A DNA stretch of 40,778 nt, taken from assembly GCF_000986865.1 (NCBI RefSeq), contig NZ_LAVS01000024.1, positions 1-40,778 of the forward strand, read 5' to 3'. The translations under genes and the position numbers were made by a program. The notes below the pieces were generated by a model. The model was not told where the DNA came from, did not search any database, and saw only the letters and a program-made list of their open reading frames with translations. This DNA is from Rheinheimera mesophila (GTDB taxonomy: Bacteria; Pseudomonadota; Gammaproteobacteria; Enterobacterales; Alteromonadaceae). Of this stretch, positions 21,003 through 28,639 are shown piece after piece (within the stretch, counting starts at the first letter, position 1; every line of letters begins with the position of its first letter).

Positions 21003-22865
21003 ATGGCCAAAACATCAGAGAAATCACCGGCAAAGTCACTGGACTGGAGTACGTTATTGCAATCCGGCAATCGTATTTTTATTGGCTCGCATGCCGCAGC
21101 ACCACAAGCCTTACTGGCCGATTTAATGGCTCGTTGTAAAAACCTGCACGATATAGAGCTGGTGCAACTGATGGTGCTGGCGGATAACTGCTGGGCCGAA
21201 CAACGTTACAGTGATTTATTTAAAATTAATGCACTATTTATTGCCGGTGACAAAGTCCGCAGCGCGGTGGCAGAAGGCCGTGCCGACTATACCCCCTGTT
21301 TTTTATCTGAAGTACCGGCGCTGTTTAAAAACGAAATTCTGCCGTTAGATGCCGCTTTAGTGATGGTGAGTCCACCTGATGCGTTTGGTTATTGCTCTTT
21401 GGGCGTGTCTGTTGATGCAGTTTCAGCCGCTGTGCGTTCAGCCAAAAAGGTGATAGCGCAAATTAACCCAAAGATGCCGCGCACCAATGGTTATACCTTT
21501 ATCCATCAAAGCCAAATTCATGCCTTTATCGAACAGGCCGAAGATTTGCCTGAATTGCCAGCGCCCAAACTGGATGAAGTGACAGAGCGTATTGGCCAGT
21601 ATGTGTCGATGCTGATTGAAGACGGCGCTACCCTGCAGTTGGGGATCGGCAAAATTCCGGAGGCCGTTTTACGATATTTGGGCAACCACAAAGATTTAGG
21701 GGTGCATTCTGAAGTCATTTCAGACGGCGTGATGGAGCTTATCACCAAAGGCGTGATTAATAACCGAAAGAAAACCTTTCACCCCGGCAAAACCGTCACC
21801 AGTTTTTGTATGGGTAGCAAAGCCTTATATGACTTTGTTGATGGCAACCCTCATGTTGAGTTTTACCCCAGCGAATATGTCAATTCGCCCACCAATATAG
21901 CCCGTAACGATGCGATGATCGCCATTAACAGCGCCATTGAAGTGGATCTAACGGGTCAGGTGGTGTCGGACTCTATTGGACACAAATTTTACAGCGGCAT
22001 TGGCGGTCAGGTGGATTTCAGCCGTGGTGCCTCGATGAGTAAAGGTGGCAAACCTATTATTGCCCTGCCGTCCACGGCGAAAAACGGCACTGTCTCACGT
22101 ATAGTCGCCACTATCACTGAAGGCGGAGGTGTAGTCACCTCCCGTGGCCATGTGCATTATGTGGTCACAGAGTTTGGGGTTGCGTCTTTACGCGGTAAAA
22201 GTATCCGTGAACGCGCGCTGGAGCTGATACGGGTCGCCCATCCAAAGTTTCGTAAACAACTGCTGGATGAAGTCCGCACCCATTATTGGGTGCCGCATTA
22301 TCAAAAAGATTACCCCAAAGATGTGGTGGAGCTAGGTAAAGTTGGGGTCAAAACCTTAACCATAGCCGGCGAACAGTTTGATTTAAGGGCTTTAAACCCG
22401 GCGGATGAACGCAGGTTGCAGGAGTTTTTTTACTCTCATACCAAAGAAACCTTGCTGCTGCGCTACAACCACCATCCCAAGCAAATGAGCAGGGAAAAAT
22501 CCTGTACTTTGGTCAGTGTCGATCAGTCGCGCGATTTAGCACTTTGTATTGTCAAACAACAAGGCTCAGTGTTAGAAATTCAGGCGGTAGGCCGCTATTA
22601 CCTGAATGAAACCGACAATAGCGCTGAGGTGGCTTTTGTCACCCGCGAGCGGCATCATGGCAAAGGTATGGCCAAACGGCTGCTGGAAGAAATGATTAAA
22701 ATTGCCCGGATGCGTGAACTCAACCGGATGTTGGCTTATGTGCGGGCCGACAATAAGCCAATGCAAAAAGTGTTTGAAAAAGCCGGCTTTAAGCGTATTG
22801 CCAGCGGCGATCCGGATGAAGTCTATTTAGAACTGCCATTAAAGGCTGTTGAACCAGAGAAGTAG
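21003..22865 (+). CDS. Acetyl-CoA hydrolase/transferase fused to a GNAT acetyltransferase
   Basis: This 620-residue protein has two parts. Residues about 15-430 are an acetyl-CoA hydrolase/CoA-transferase (ACH1/Cat1 type) that swaps or removes CoA through a glutamyl-CoA intermediate; the likely nucleophile is Glu237 in SEVISDGVMEL. Residues about 465-615 are a GNAT domain with the acetyl-CoA P-loop RHHGKGMAKRLL and the AFVTRERHHG and KVFEKAGFKR elements. The fusion is known from other proteobacteria, and its substrate is unsettled. A histone-deacetylase-family gene follows after 3 nt, so the pair brings acetyl-CoA turnover, acetyl transfer and deacetylation into one operon. Confidence 0.9.
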   Translation: MAKTSEKSPAKSLDWSTLLQSGNRIFIGSHAAAPQALLADLMARCKNLHDIELVQLMVLADNCWAEQRYSDLFKINALFIAGDKVRSAVAEGRADYTPCFLSEVPALFKNEILPLDAALVMVSPPDAFGYCSLGVSVDAVSAAVRSAKKVIAQINPKMPRTNGYTFIHQSQIHAFIEQAEDLPELPAPKLDEVTERIGQYVSMLIEDGATLQLGIGKIPEAVLRYLGNHKDLGVHSEVISDGVMELITKGVINNRKKTFHPGKTVTSFCMGSKALYDFVDGNPHVEFYPSEYVNSPTNIARNDAMIAINSAIEVDLTGQVVSDSIGHKFYSGIGGQVDFSRGASMSKGGKPIIALPSTAKNGTVSRIVATITEGGGVVTSRGHVHYVVTEFGVASLRGKSIRERALELIRVAHPKFRKQLLDEVRTHYWVPHYQKDYPKDVVELGKVGVKTLTIAGEQFDLRALNPADERRLQEFFYSHTKETLLLRYNHHPKQMSREKSCTLVSVDQSRDLALCIVKQQGSVLEIQAVGRYYLNETDNSAEVAFVTRERHHGKGMAKRLLEEMIKIARMRELNRMLAYVRADNKPMQKVFEKAGFKRIASGDPDEVYLELPLKAVEPEK

Positions 22866-22868
22866 TCA

Positions 22869-23786
22869 ATGAGTGTAGTGATCTTCAGCCACGGCCGTTG
22901 TTTGTCCTACGATGTAGGCCAGGATCATCCGGAAGCCGCATCCCGTATTCACGCTGTACAGGACCAGTTATTAAGTTCAGGCCTGGACTATGTGGTGCAG
23001 CAACGGGATGCTACGCCTGCCAGTCTGGAGCAATTGTATCTGGCGCACGACCCGGCTTATGTCGACCATGTATTCGCTGCGGTGCCTGACACCGGCCATA
23101 TCTGGCTGGATGATGATACCCAGGCCAATGCCAAATCCCTCAATGCTGCGTTGTATTCGGCAGGTGCCGGTATCAATGCGGTCGATTGGGTAATGCAACA
23201 GCAGGGTGCGCAGGCGTTTTGCTTAGTACGTCCGCCTGGTCATCATGCACAGTACAAAGCGGCCAAAGGCTTTTGTATTTTCAATAATATTGCCATAGCC
23301 GCAGCCTATGCCATGCAGCAGTATGGATTGCAGCGGGTGCTGATCGTGGATTTTGATGTGCATCATGGCAATGGCACTGAAGATATTTTCCAGCATGAGC
23401 CCAGGGTCAAGTTCTTCTCCTCGTTTCAGCATCCGTTTTACCCCTACACAGATCCTGTCAGTCACACCCCATCCATAGTCAAAATGCCTTTAGCTGCAGG
23501 CACAACAGGCGCTGTGTATCAGCAGCGCTTCACGCAAGAGTGGCTGCCGCTGATGCAAGAATTTCAGCCAGAGCTGGTATTAGTCTCAGCCGGTTTTGAT
23601 GCCCATATAGAAGATGATATGGGCCAGATGAAACTCACCGAATTGGATTATTTGTGGCTTGGGCAGCAGTTAAAACAGATTGCGGATCAGCATTGCCATG
23701 GCCGTTTAGTTTCGATGCTGGAAGGTGGCTATGAACATAGCCCGCTGGCACGCAGTGTAGTTGCCTACCTGAAAGGCCAGATTTAG
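22869..23786 (+). CDS. Histone-deacetylase-family amidohydrolase
   Basis: This class II HDAC/acetylpolyamine-amidohydrolase fold protein of 305 residues removes acetyl from lysine or polyamines with a zinc ion. The active site is complete: tandem histidines in RPPGHHAQ (His125, His126), zinc ligands Asp163 and His165 in DFDVHHGNG, Asp244 in SAGFDAH, and the LEGGY element carrying a glycine-rich loop. It is translationally close to the acetyl-CoA hydrolase/GNAT gene. A palindromic repeat follows its stop after 30 bp. The substrate is unknown; the neighbour suggests it may reverse acetylation by the GNAT domain. Confidence 0.9.
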   Translation: MSVVIFSHGRCLSYDVGQDHPEAASRIHAVQDQLLSSGLDYVVQQRDATPASLEQLYLAHDPAYVDHVFAAVPDTGHIWLDDDTQANAKSLNAALYSAGAGINAVDWVMQQQGAQAFCLVRPPGHHAQYKAAKGFCIFNNIAIAAAYAMQQYGLQRVLIVDFDVHHGNGTEDIFQHEPRVKFFSSFQHPFYPYTDPVSHTPSIVKMPLAAGTTGAVYQQRFTQEWLPLMQEFQPELVLVSAGFDAHIEDDMGQMKLTELDYLWLGQQLKQIADQHCHGRLVSMLEGGYEHSPLARSVVAYLKGQI

Positions 23787-23816
23787 CCTTTCACTGTTGA
23801 AACAACTATATTCGTT

Positions 23817-23904
23817 TCCCCTAAGTAATTGGAGTTGCAGCGCGACGACATGACAGTGGCGAGCCGCGCAGTCAGCAAAGCTGCAGCTTCAAGTACGACG
23901 GGGA
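23817..23904. repeat. Dispersed palindromic repeat, copy 2
   Basis: An 88 bp element sharing CTAAGTAATT, GTTGCAGCG, and GCTGCAGCTTCAAGTACGAC with the copy at 14282-14407. Its outer ends are TCCCC and GGGGA instead of TATACC and GGTATA, so pairing is kept though the bases differ. It sits between the HDAC gene and trkH. Confidence 0.8.
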
Positions 23905-23985
23905 TAAATCCTTATACAATCTTTATAACCTGCCCTGACTCAAAGCCTTAAAATTTTGCTGTCGTTTCACGCCGGATTAAATTTT

Positions 23986-25470
23986 ATGGCCGCCACTATG
24001 CTGTTAGGTGCTGCAGCAAAAAGCTCAAGTCGTTACCTGATGTATAGGGTACTAGGGCATTTGTTACTGATGTTGTCTGTGGTCAAGCTGGTGGCTATGA
24101 CGGTGTCTATTCTGTATAACGAAAGCAGCTTCTGGATGTTTTTAGGATCCGGCTGTTTTACCGCCGCCTTGGGCTATACGCTGATGTATAAAGGCCGTGA
24201 TGCCAAAGACATTAAACACCGGCAGTTGTTTTTACTCACCAGCTTAAGCTGGCTGACACTTTGTGTGTTTTCCGCCATTCCGCTCTGGCTGATTGTCCCC
24301 AATTGCACTTTAACAGATGCGGTCTTTGAAACCGTCTCTGCGGTAACCACCACAGGTTCAACTGTGTTTGCTGGTTTGGACAATATGCCCAAAGGCGTTC
24401 TATTCTGGCGCGCTGTACTAAACTGGATGGGCGGTATAGGTATTATCGTGATGGCGATTGCCATTTTACCCGCACTGAAAATCGGCGGTATGCGACTATT
24501 CAAAACCGAAAACTCCGACACCTCCGACAAAATTTTACCGCGCAGCTCTAGGTTATCTTCCGCTATTGGTTTTGTTTATCTGATTTTAACATTGTGCACC
24601 ATGATTACCTATTATCTGGCCGGTATGACAGGTTTTGATGCAGTGACTCATGCCATGACCACAGTGGCAACCGGAGGTTTTGCCAACTACGATTCGTCTT
24701 TTGGTATTTATAAAGAGTCACCGCAAATTTTCTGGTTCAGCAGCTTTTTTATGATGCTGGCCGCTATGCCTTTTGTACTTTTTGTAAGTTTCGCCAAAGG
24801 CGATAAAAGCTCCTTGTGGCGCGACCCTCAGGTACGGGCCTTTGTGGTCATAGTAGTGTTTTGTAGTCTGCTTTTAACGGTATATCAGGTGGTCCATAAC
24901 GACAGAGCAGTATTTGATGCGTTGACCCACAGCCTGTTTAATGTAGTGTCTATTATCACCACCTGCGGTTATGCCTCAGAGGACTACACGTTGTGGGGCA
25001 ATATGGCCATTATGTTGTTTTTTTATTTAACCTTTGCCGGTGCCTGTTCTGGTTCAACGTCGGGTGGTTTAAAAATATTCCGTATTCAACTAGCTGCTAT
25101 GTTGCTGATCAAACAGTTAAAATTGCTGGTGCACCCTAAAGCTGTCTGGAGTCAGAGTTATGGCGGCAAAAAAGTCGATGATCAGTTGTTGGGTAACGTT
25201 TTGGCCTTTTGTTTTATCTATTTTGCTACCATAGCTTTTATTGCCATGGCCTTGTCTTTTTGTGAGCTGGATTTAGTCACAGCAGTGACAGGCGCTGCAA
25301 CGGCTGTGGCGAACGTCGGTCCTGGTCTTGGCAGTATTATTGGCCCTGCGGGAAATTTTTCCACATTGCCAGATGCGGCCAAATGGTGGCTGTGTTTAGG
25401 AATGTTAATGGGGCGGCTGGAAATTTTGACTTTACTCATTTTGTTTACCCCTTCCTACTGGCGGTACTGA
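23986..25470 (+). CDS. trkH: TrkH-family potassium uptake channel
   Basis: The pore subunit of a Trk/Ktr-type K+ uptake system in the inner membrane. Four pore loops can be seen with filter glycines: SAVTTTGST, MTTVATGGFA, IITTCGYAS and ANVGPGLG. GLKIFRIQ follows the third membrane-pore unit, where an intramembrane loop gates the pore. I place the start at ATG 23986 (weak GGA about 9 nt upstream). TTG 23956 and ATG 24040 are alternatives, and alignment to E. coli TrkH would also permit the latter. No trkA gene is adjacent. A KdpD/KdpE-like pair follows after 1 nt, so K+ uptake and its sensing are co-transcribed. Confidence 0.9.
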   Translation: MAATMLLGAAAKSSSRYLMYRVLGHLLLMLSVVKLVAMTVSILYNESSFWMFLGSGCFTAALGYTLMYKGRDAKDIKHRQLFLLTSLSWLTLCVFSAIPLWLIVPNCTLTDAVFETVSAVTTTGSTVFAGLDNMPKGVLFWRAVLNWMGGIGIIVMAIAILPALKIGGMRLFKTENSDTSDKILPRSSRLSSAIGFVYLILTLCTMITYYLAGMTGFDAVTHAMTTVATGGFANYDSSFGIYKESPQIFWFSSFFMMLAAMPFVLFVSFAKGDKSSLWRDPQVRAFVVIVVFCSLLLTVYQVVHNDRAVFDALTHSLFNVVSIITTCGYASEDYTLWGNMAIMLFFYLTFAGACSGSTSGGLKIFRIQLAAMLLIKQLKLLVHPKAVWSQSYGGKKVDDQLLGNVLAFCFIYFATIAFIAMALSFCELDLVTAVTGAATAVANVGPGLGSIIGPAGNFSTLPDAAKWWLCLGMLMGRLEILTLLILFTPSYWRY

Positions 25471-25471
25471 T

Positions 25472-26773
25472 ATGGCCAAAGTATTAAAACTGCCTTATTT
25501 GCCTGAACTGGCTGGTACCTTGCTGCTGCCTTTAGTGATAGTACTGCTGTGTTTACCGCTACGCGACTGGATCAGCCCAACCGACGTTGCCATGCTGCAA
25601 TTATTGTGGGTGGCCTGGCAGGCGCAGCACTACGGCTGGCGCTGGGCCAGTGGCACCACCTTGGTGTCTGTGCTGCTGCTCAACTGGTGTTTTGTGCCGC
25701 CCTACTACACTTTTGACGTGCACGACGCCAGTTTCTTTATCAGCTTTGTGGTCATGGTGCTGTTGGGGTTGCTGATAAGCCTGTTGTCTGATCATTTGAA
25801 ACAGCAAGTCAAACGCCTGCGTTATGCCATGTCGCAAACCCGTGGCATGTATATGCTGGCCAAAGGTTTAGGTCAGCGGCCTGATTGGCAACAACAATGT
25901 AACTACACAGCCAAATTACTCAGTCGACGTTTAGGCTGCGCCGTGCAGGTGATTCAGGGCGAGCAGCCGCCACAGAGCACTAACGCAGTATTAGCAGTCG
26001 GCACTCCCGCCAGAGCCTGGATTGTGGTGCCTGACGCCTGTTTAACCAGTCACCCGACGCTATTGCATACCGCTCAGTCCTTGCTGGCACAAAGTTACGC
26101 CAGGCTGGAGTTGAGTGAAAAAGCGCAACAAGACAGAGTAACAGCGCAGTTGGAGCAACAAAAAGCCATGTTGTTACGGTCGTTATCGCACGATTTACGC
26201 ACGCCTTTAGCCACTATTATGGGCGCGTCCAGCATGCTGGCCGATCCGGAATTGCCGCTAAGTACAGAACAACGCCAGCAACAGGCGCAGAATATTTACC
26301 AGCAAAGCCAGATTTTAAATCAGCATTTTGAAAAAGTACTGGAGCTGAGCAAAGCCCAACTGACCACTCATCAAATTCAGCACAGCGCGTTTAGCTCTGA
26401 CGATTTAGTAGCAGGAGCACTCGCCCGGCGTGGTGAACAGGCAGCAGAACTCAGTGCTAATTTGCAGTGCAGCCCCTCAGCGCCTTTAACAGGCGATTTA
26501 GAACTGCTGGAAATAGCCCTGGCCAATCTGTTGGAAAATGCCTTGCGTCACGGCACAGCTCCTTTTGAATTAACTATGGGCCAGCATGCTTCAGGCTATT
26601 TTATAAAGCTCACTAACGGCATTAAATCTGCCGTGCCAGCAGCCCGTGATAAAGGCCATGGTTTGGGGCTGAATATCTGCCAGGTGGTTGCTGCTTTGCA
26701 TCAGGGCAAGTTTGACCTGCGCATTGACGAGGCAGCAGAGAAAGTAACTGCAGCTATGGAGTGGCCATTATGA
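25472..26773 (+). CDS. KdpD-like sensor histidine kinase lacking the KdpD N-terminal domains
   Basis: The 433-residue kinase begins with four closely spaced TM helices (about 12-105), as in the DUF4118 membrane region of KdpD. A short GAF-like segment and a coiled stretch follow. The dimerisation/phosphoacceptor helix has His240 in SLSHDLRTPLA, the N box is NLLENALRHG, and the G box is GHGLGLNICQ. The large cytosolic N-terminus of KdpD (KdpD and Usp domains, about 400 residues) is missing. It is placed between trkH and its response regulator, with a 4 nt overlap to the latter, so it probably senses K+ or osmotic state to control trkH rather than kdpFABC, which is absent here. Confidence 0.88.
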   Translation: MAKVLKLPYLPELAGTLLLPLVIVLLCLPLRDWISPTDVAMLQLLWVAWQAQHYGWRWASGTTLVSVLLLNWCFVPPYYTFDVHDASFFISFVVMVLLGLLISLLSDHLKQQVKRLRYAMSQTRGMYMLAKGLGQRPDWQQQCNYTAKLLSRRLGCAVQVIQGEQPPQSTNAVLAVGTPARAWIVVPDACLTSHPTLLHTAQSLLAQSYARLELSEKAQQDRVTAQLEQQKAMLLRSLSHDLRTPLATIMGASSMLADPELPLSTEQRQQQAQNIYQQSQILNQHFEKVLELSKAQLTTHQIQHSAFSSDDLVAGALARRGEQAAELSANLQCSPSAPLTGDLELLEIALANLLENALRHGTAPFELTMGQHASGYFIKLTNGIKSAVPAARDKGHGLGLNICQVVAALHQGKFDLRIDEAAEKVTAAMEWPL

Positions 26774-27459
26774 TTAGTACAACAGCCTTACCCATTCAGT
26801 TATTAGTGCTTGAAGACGCTCCGGGGTTACAAAGCTTTTTACACACCCTGCTGCAAAGTCAGGGCTATCAAAGCATGATCCAGGCTGAAGGCCAACAAGG
26901 TTTTGCCCTGCTAAAAGATCATAGTTTTGACTTAATTCTGCTGGATTTAGGTTTAGCCGATATGGATGGCATTGAGTGGCTAACACAAGTACGTACCTGG
27001 TCTGATGTACCTGTGATTGTGATTTCAGCCCGGGGTAAAGAGCAGGACAAAGTCAGGGCGTTAGACTCTGGCGCGAATGACTATGTGACCAAACCTTTTA
27101 GTTCAGCCGAGCTATTAGCACGTGTTCGGGCCACATTACGACAACAACAAAAAACCGCTAAGCCGCTGGCGTTTGCCAACATTAAACTGGACCCGGTGCA
27201 ACGCCTCGTCACCAAAGCGGGTGAACAGGTGCATCTGACCAAAACCGAATACGATATTTTATTGCTGCTGGTGCGGCACTTAGGTTCAGCTTTAACCCAT
27301 AACCAGATTTTGCAGCAAGTTTGGGGCGAACACTACCAGGACAGACCCGAATACATTCGGGTGCATATGGCACAGCTACGGCAAAAACTGGAGGACAATC
27401 CTTCAGCGCCCCGGCATTTAAAAACCGAGGCTGGCGTGGGCTACAGGCTCTGTGAGTAA
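26770..27459 (+). CDS. KdpE-like OmpR-family response regulator
   Basis: Receiver plus winged-helix DNA-binding regulator of 229 residues. The acidic pair Glu15/Asp16, phosphoacceptor Asp59 in LILLDLGLADMDG, Thr/Ser in VIVISARG and Lys in VTKPFS are all present. The C-terminal domain (about 130-229) has the OmpR/PhoB pattern HLTKTEYDILLLL and RPEYIRVHMAQLRQKLE, typical of KdpE. I chose ATG 26770, which overlaps the kinase stop (ATGA) with GGAG upstream; GTG 26761 is less likely. It is the last gene before the cassette array. Confidence 0.92.
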   Translation: MISTTALPIQLLVLEDAPGLQSFLHTLLQSQGYQSMIQAEGQQGFALLKDHSFDLILLDLGLADMDGIEWLTQVRTWSDVPVIVISARGKEQDKVRALDSGANDYVTKPFSSAELLARVRATLRQQQKTAKPLAFANIKLDPVQRLVTKAGEQVHLTKTEYDILLLLVRHLGSALTHNQILQQVWGEHYQDRPEYIRVHMAQLRQKLEDNPSAPRHLKTEAGVGYRLCE

Positions 27460-27509
27460 GAGTTTGAACAATACCTGCTCTGGAAAAAATTATTGCGATG
27501 ACCTTAGTT

Positions 27510-27528
27510 TCTGGATAACTTATCCAGA
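27510..27528. other. Perfect 19-nt palindrome after the response regulator gene
   Basis: TCTGGATAA and TTATCCAGA are exact complements around one central C. No T-run follows, so it is a poor intrinsic terminator. It may be an operator, a dimer binding site, or a scar of the array boundary, 23 bp from the terminal attC remnant. Confidence 0.4.
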
Positions 27529-27550
27529 CAAAAATTCCATTGTTGCGATA

Positions 27551-27560
27551 CAACTTGTTA
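27551..27560 (-). repeat. Truncated attC remnant at the array's distal end
   Basis: On the minus strand GCTAACAAG overlaps the stop of the last cassette gene, exactly like the R'' end of the complete sites. No matching GCGTTAG-type R' box or folded partner is found in the next 90 bp. The site looks deleted or degraded. Confidence 0.55.
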
Positions 27561-28001
27561 GCTGCCATTACTTGCTACCTGTTCTGCAATTTGACCTGTT
27601 ATTGAGAAGTGAACCGCAATATCAGTAGGTTCAATATTAGACAGTTCATATTTACCACCAAGCAGCCAAGGTTTCGTAAGGCTATAAATTTGGCCGTTGT
27701 TGAGCTTTTTACCTGAGTGAATTAAATCTCCAACCATTTGAACGGCGAAGTACTCGATTACAAACTCTTTGTCTGAGAGTAGCTTGTTAAATTCTTCAGG
27801 TGAGTCAGCTACTTTTGAAAACTCTGCACCTGCACTATCCAACCACCAAATTTCGCCATTAGAAAGATGTTGAACAAAAGCATCACCGCAAGCTGAAAGC
27901 AGAATAGGCAAGTAGTCGCCTTTTAAAAGCCACTCCCAATCTTCAAGTAAATTATCTCTGTCCAAATGAGAGAAATTTATAGTTAAGTCATTTAACGTCA
28001 C
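27558..28001 (-). CDS. Cassette 6: Tdi1/DUF1851-domain immunity-like protein
   Basis: The 147-residue protein resembles the DUF1851 family, which includes the C-terminal domain of the type VI secretion immunity protein Tdi1. It carries the family's run of motifs: a LLKGDYLPILLSACGDAFVQ strand pair, GEIWWLDSAGAEF, an FNKLLSDKEFV helix, KPWLLGGKYELSN, and a closing VHFSITGQIAEQV. GTG 28001 has GGAG five nt upstream; GTG 28007 would add two residues but overlaps that site. The TAA stop is part of the attC R'' sequence, as is common in cassettes. No cognate toxin is adjacent, so it may be an orphan immunity gene protecting against rivals' effectors. Confidence 0.75.
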   Translation of the reverse strand: MTLNDLTINFSHLDRDNLLEDWEWLLKGDYLPILLSACGDAFVQHLSNGEIWWLDSAGAEFSKVADSPEEFNKLLSDKEFVIEYFAVQMVGDLIHSGKKLNNGQIYSLTKPWLLGGKYELSNIEPTDIAVHFSITGQIAEQVASNGS

Positions 28002-28017
28002 CGACACTCCACTGGCA

Positions 28018-28092
28018 GCTAACGCCCGGCTTTCGGGCGGACTTGGAAAGGCCGTCCCAGCCCCGAAGGGGCGACAACAGCCGATTGTTAGC
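28018..28092 (-). repeat. attC site 1
   Basis: Minus-strand sequence begins GCTAACAATCGGCTG and ends CCGGGCGTTAGC, about 75 bp, with an inner hairpin GCCCCTTCGGGGC. The two ends are imperfect complements with the R''/R' boxes TAACAA and GCGTTAG expected of integron attC sites. It follows directly on the HEPN-like gene stop. Confidence 0.85.
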
Positions 28093-28564
28093 TCTCAAAA
28101 GGAAGACTCAGTTTTGGAGCCTCATTCGGAGCCAGCGCAGCAATAATTGCCAAGCTTTGTTCAAGTACAACCTTTGTGTCTTTTTTGCTTTTGAATTTGC
28201 CTGCGTGAGCAACGCCATTTCGATGATTGTTTAACGATTCAATTTTCTTTTGCAATGTTTTCAACGTAGGCCAAGTACCAAGATGCTCAGCAGCAGGTTT
28301 AATTAAGCGCTTGAACTTACCATCGAGGCCATTGGCTGACATGAGAAGCGCATCTACAAAATTCGGAGGTAAGTCATGCTCAACTTGAAGAAAGTGACGA
28401 ATGTAAATATTTGCTGCAATTTCTGCAGATGTTGCAGCCCGAATCACACACGCTGACCAATCTTCTCGCTCAAACTGCCTTTTCGCTTTCTTCCAGTTCG
28501 ATTCCAACTTTTGATCGTCAGTACGCTCATCATATGGAATTTTGGTTATTTCAGAATTACCCAT
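28088..28564 (-). CDS. Cassette 5: HEPN-like protein with Rx4H motif
   Basis: The 158-residue protein is all-helical by appearance. The motif HRNGVAH near its C-terminal third gives Arg115-x4-His120, the signature of HEPN-superfamily RNases, and the Arg is followed by Asn as is usual. An upstream helix (SACVIRAATSAEIAANIYIR) fits the first HEPN helices. ATG 28564 has GGAGAG upstream; TTG 28576 would start inside the attC border. No partner MNT-type nucleotidyltransferase is in this cassette, so it could be a lone toxin, a defence RNase or an inactive relative. Function is inference from the motif. Confidence 0.6.
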   Translation of the reverse strand: MGNSEITKIPYDERTDDQKLESNWKKAKRQFEREDWSACVIRAATSAEIAANIYIRHFLQVEHDLPPNFVDALLMSANGLDGKFKRLIKPAAEHLGTWPTLKTLQKKIESLNNHRNGVAHAGKFKSKKDTKVVLEQSLAIIAALAPNEAPKLSLPFES

Positions 28565-28579
28565 CAATCTCTCCAAGGA

Positions 28580-28633
28580 GCTAACGCTTCAATCAGCCGA
28601 CGCGTTAGCGGTCGGCTGCATTGACTTGTTAAG
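28580..28633 (-). repeat. attC site 2
   Basis: The clearest attC: minus strand TTAACAAGTCAATGCAGCCG pairs with CGGCTGATTGAAGCGTTAGC. One extra G (between TCAAT and CAGCC) stays unpaired, the extrahelical base that gives attC its strand polarity. About 54 bp. Confidence 0.9.
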
Positions 28634-28639
28634 TGTTTT

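Noticed and set aside
25472-26773. Full-length KdpD
   Set aside because: The N-terminal KdpD and Usp domains are missing and there is no room for them after trkH; no frameshifted remnant is visible.
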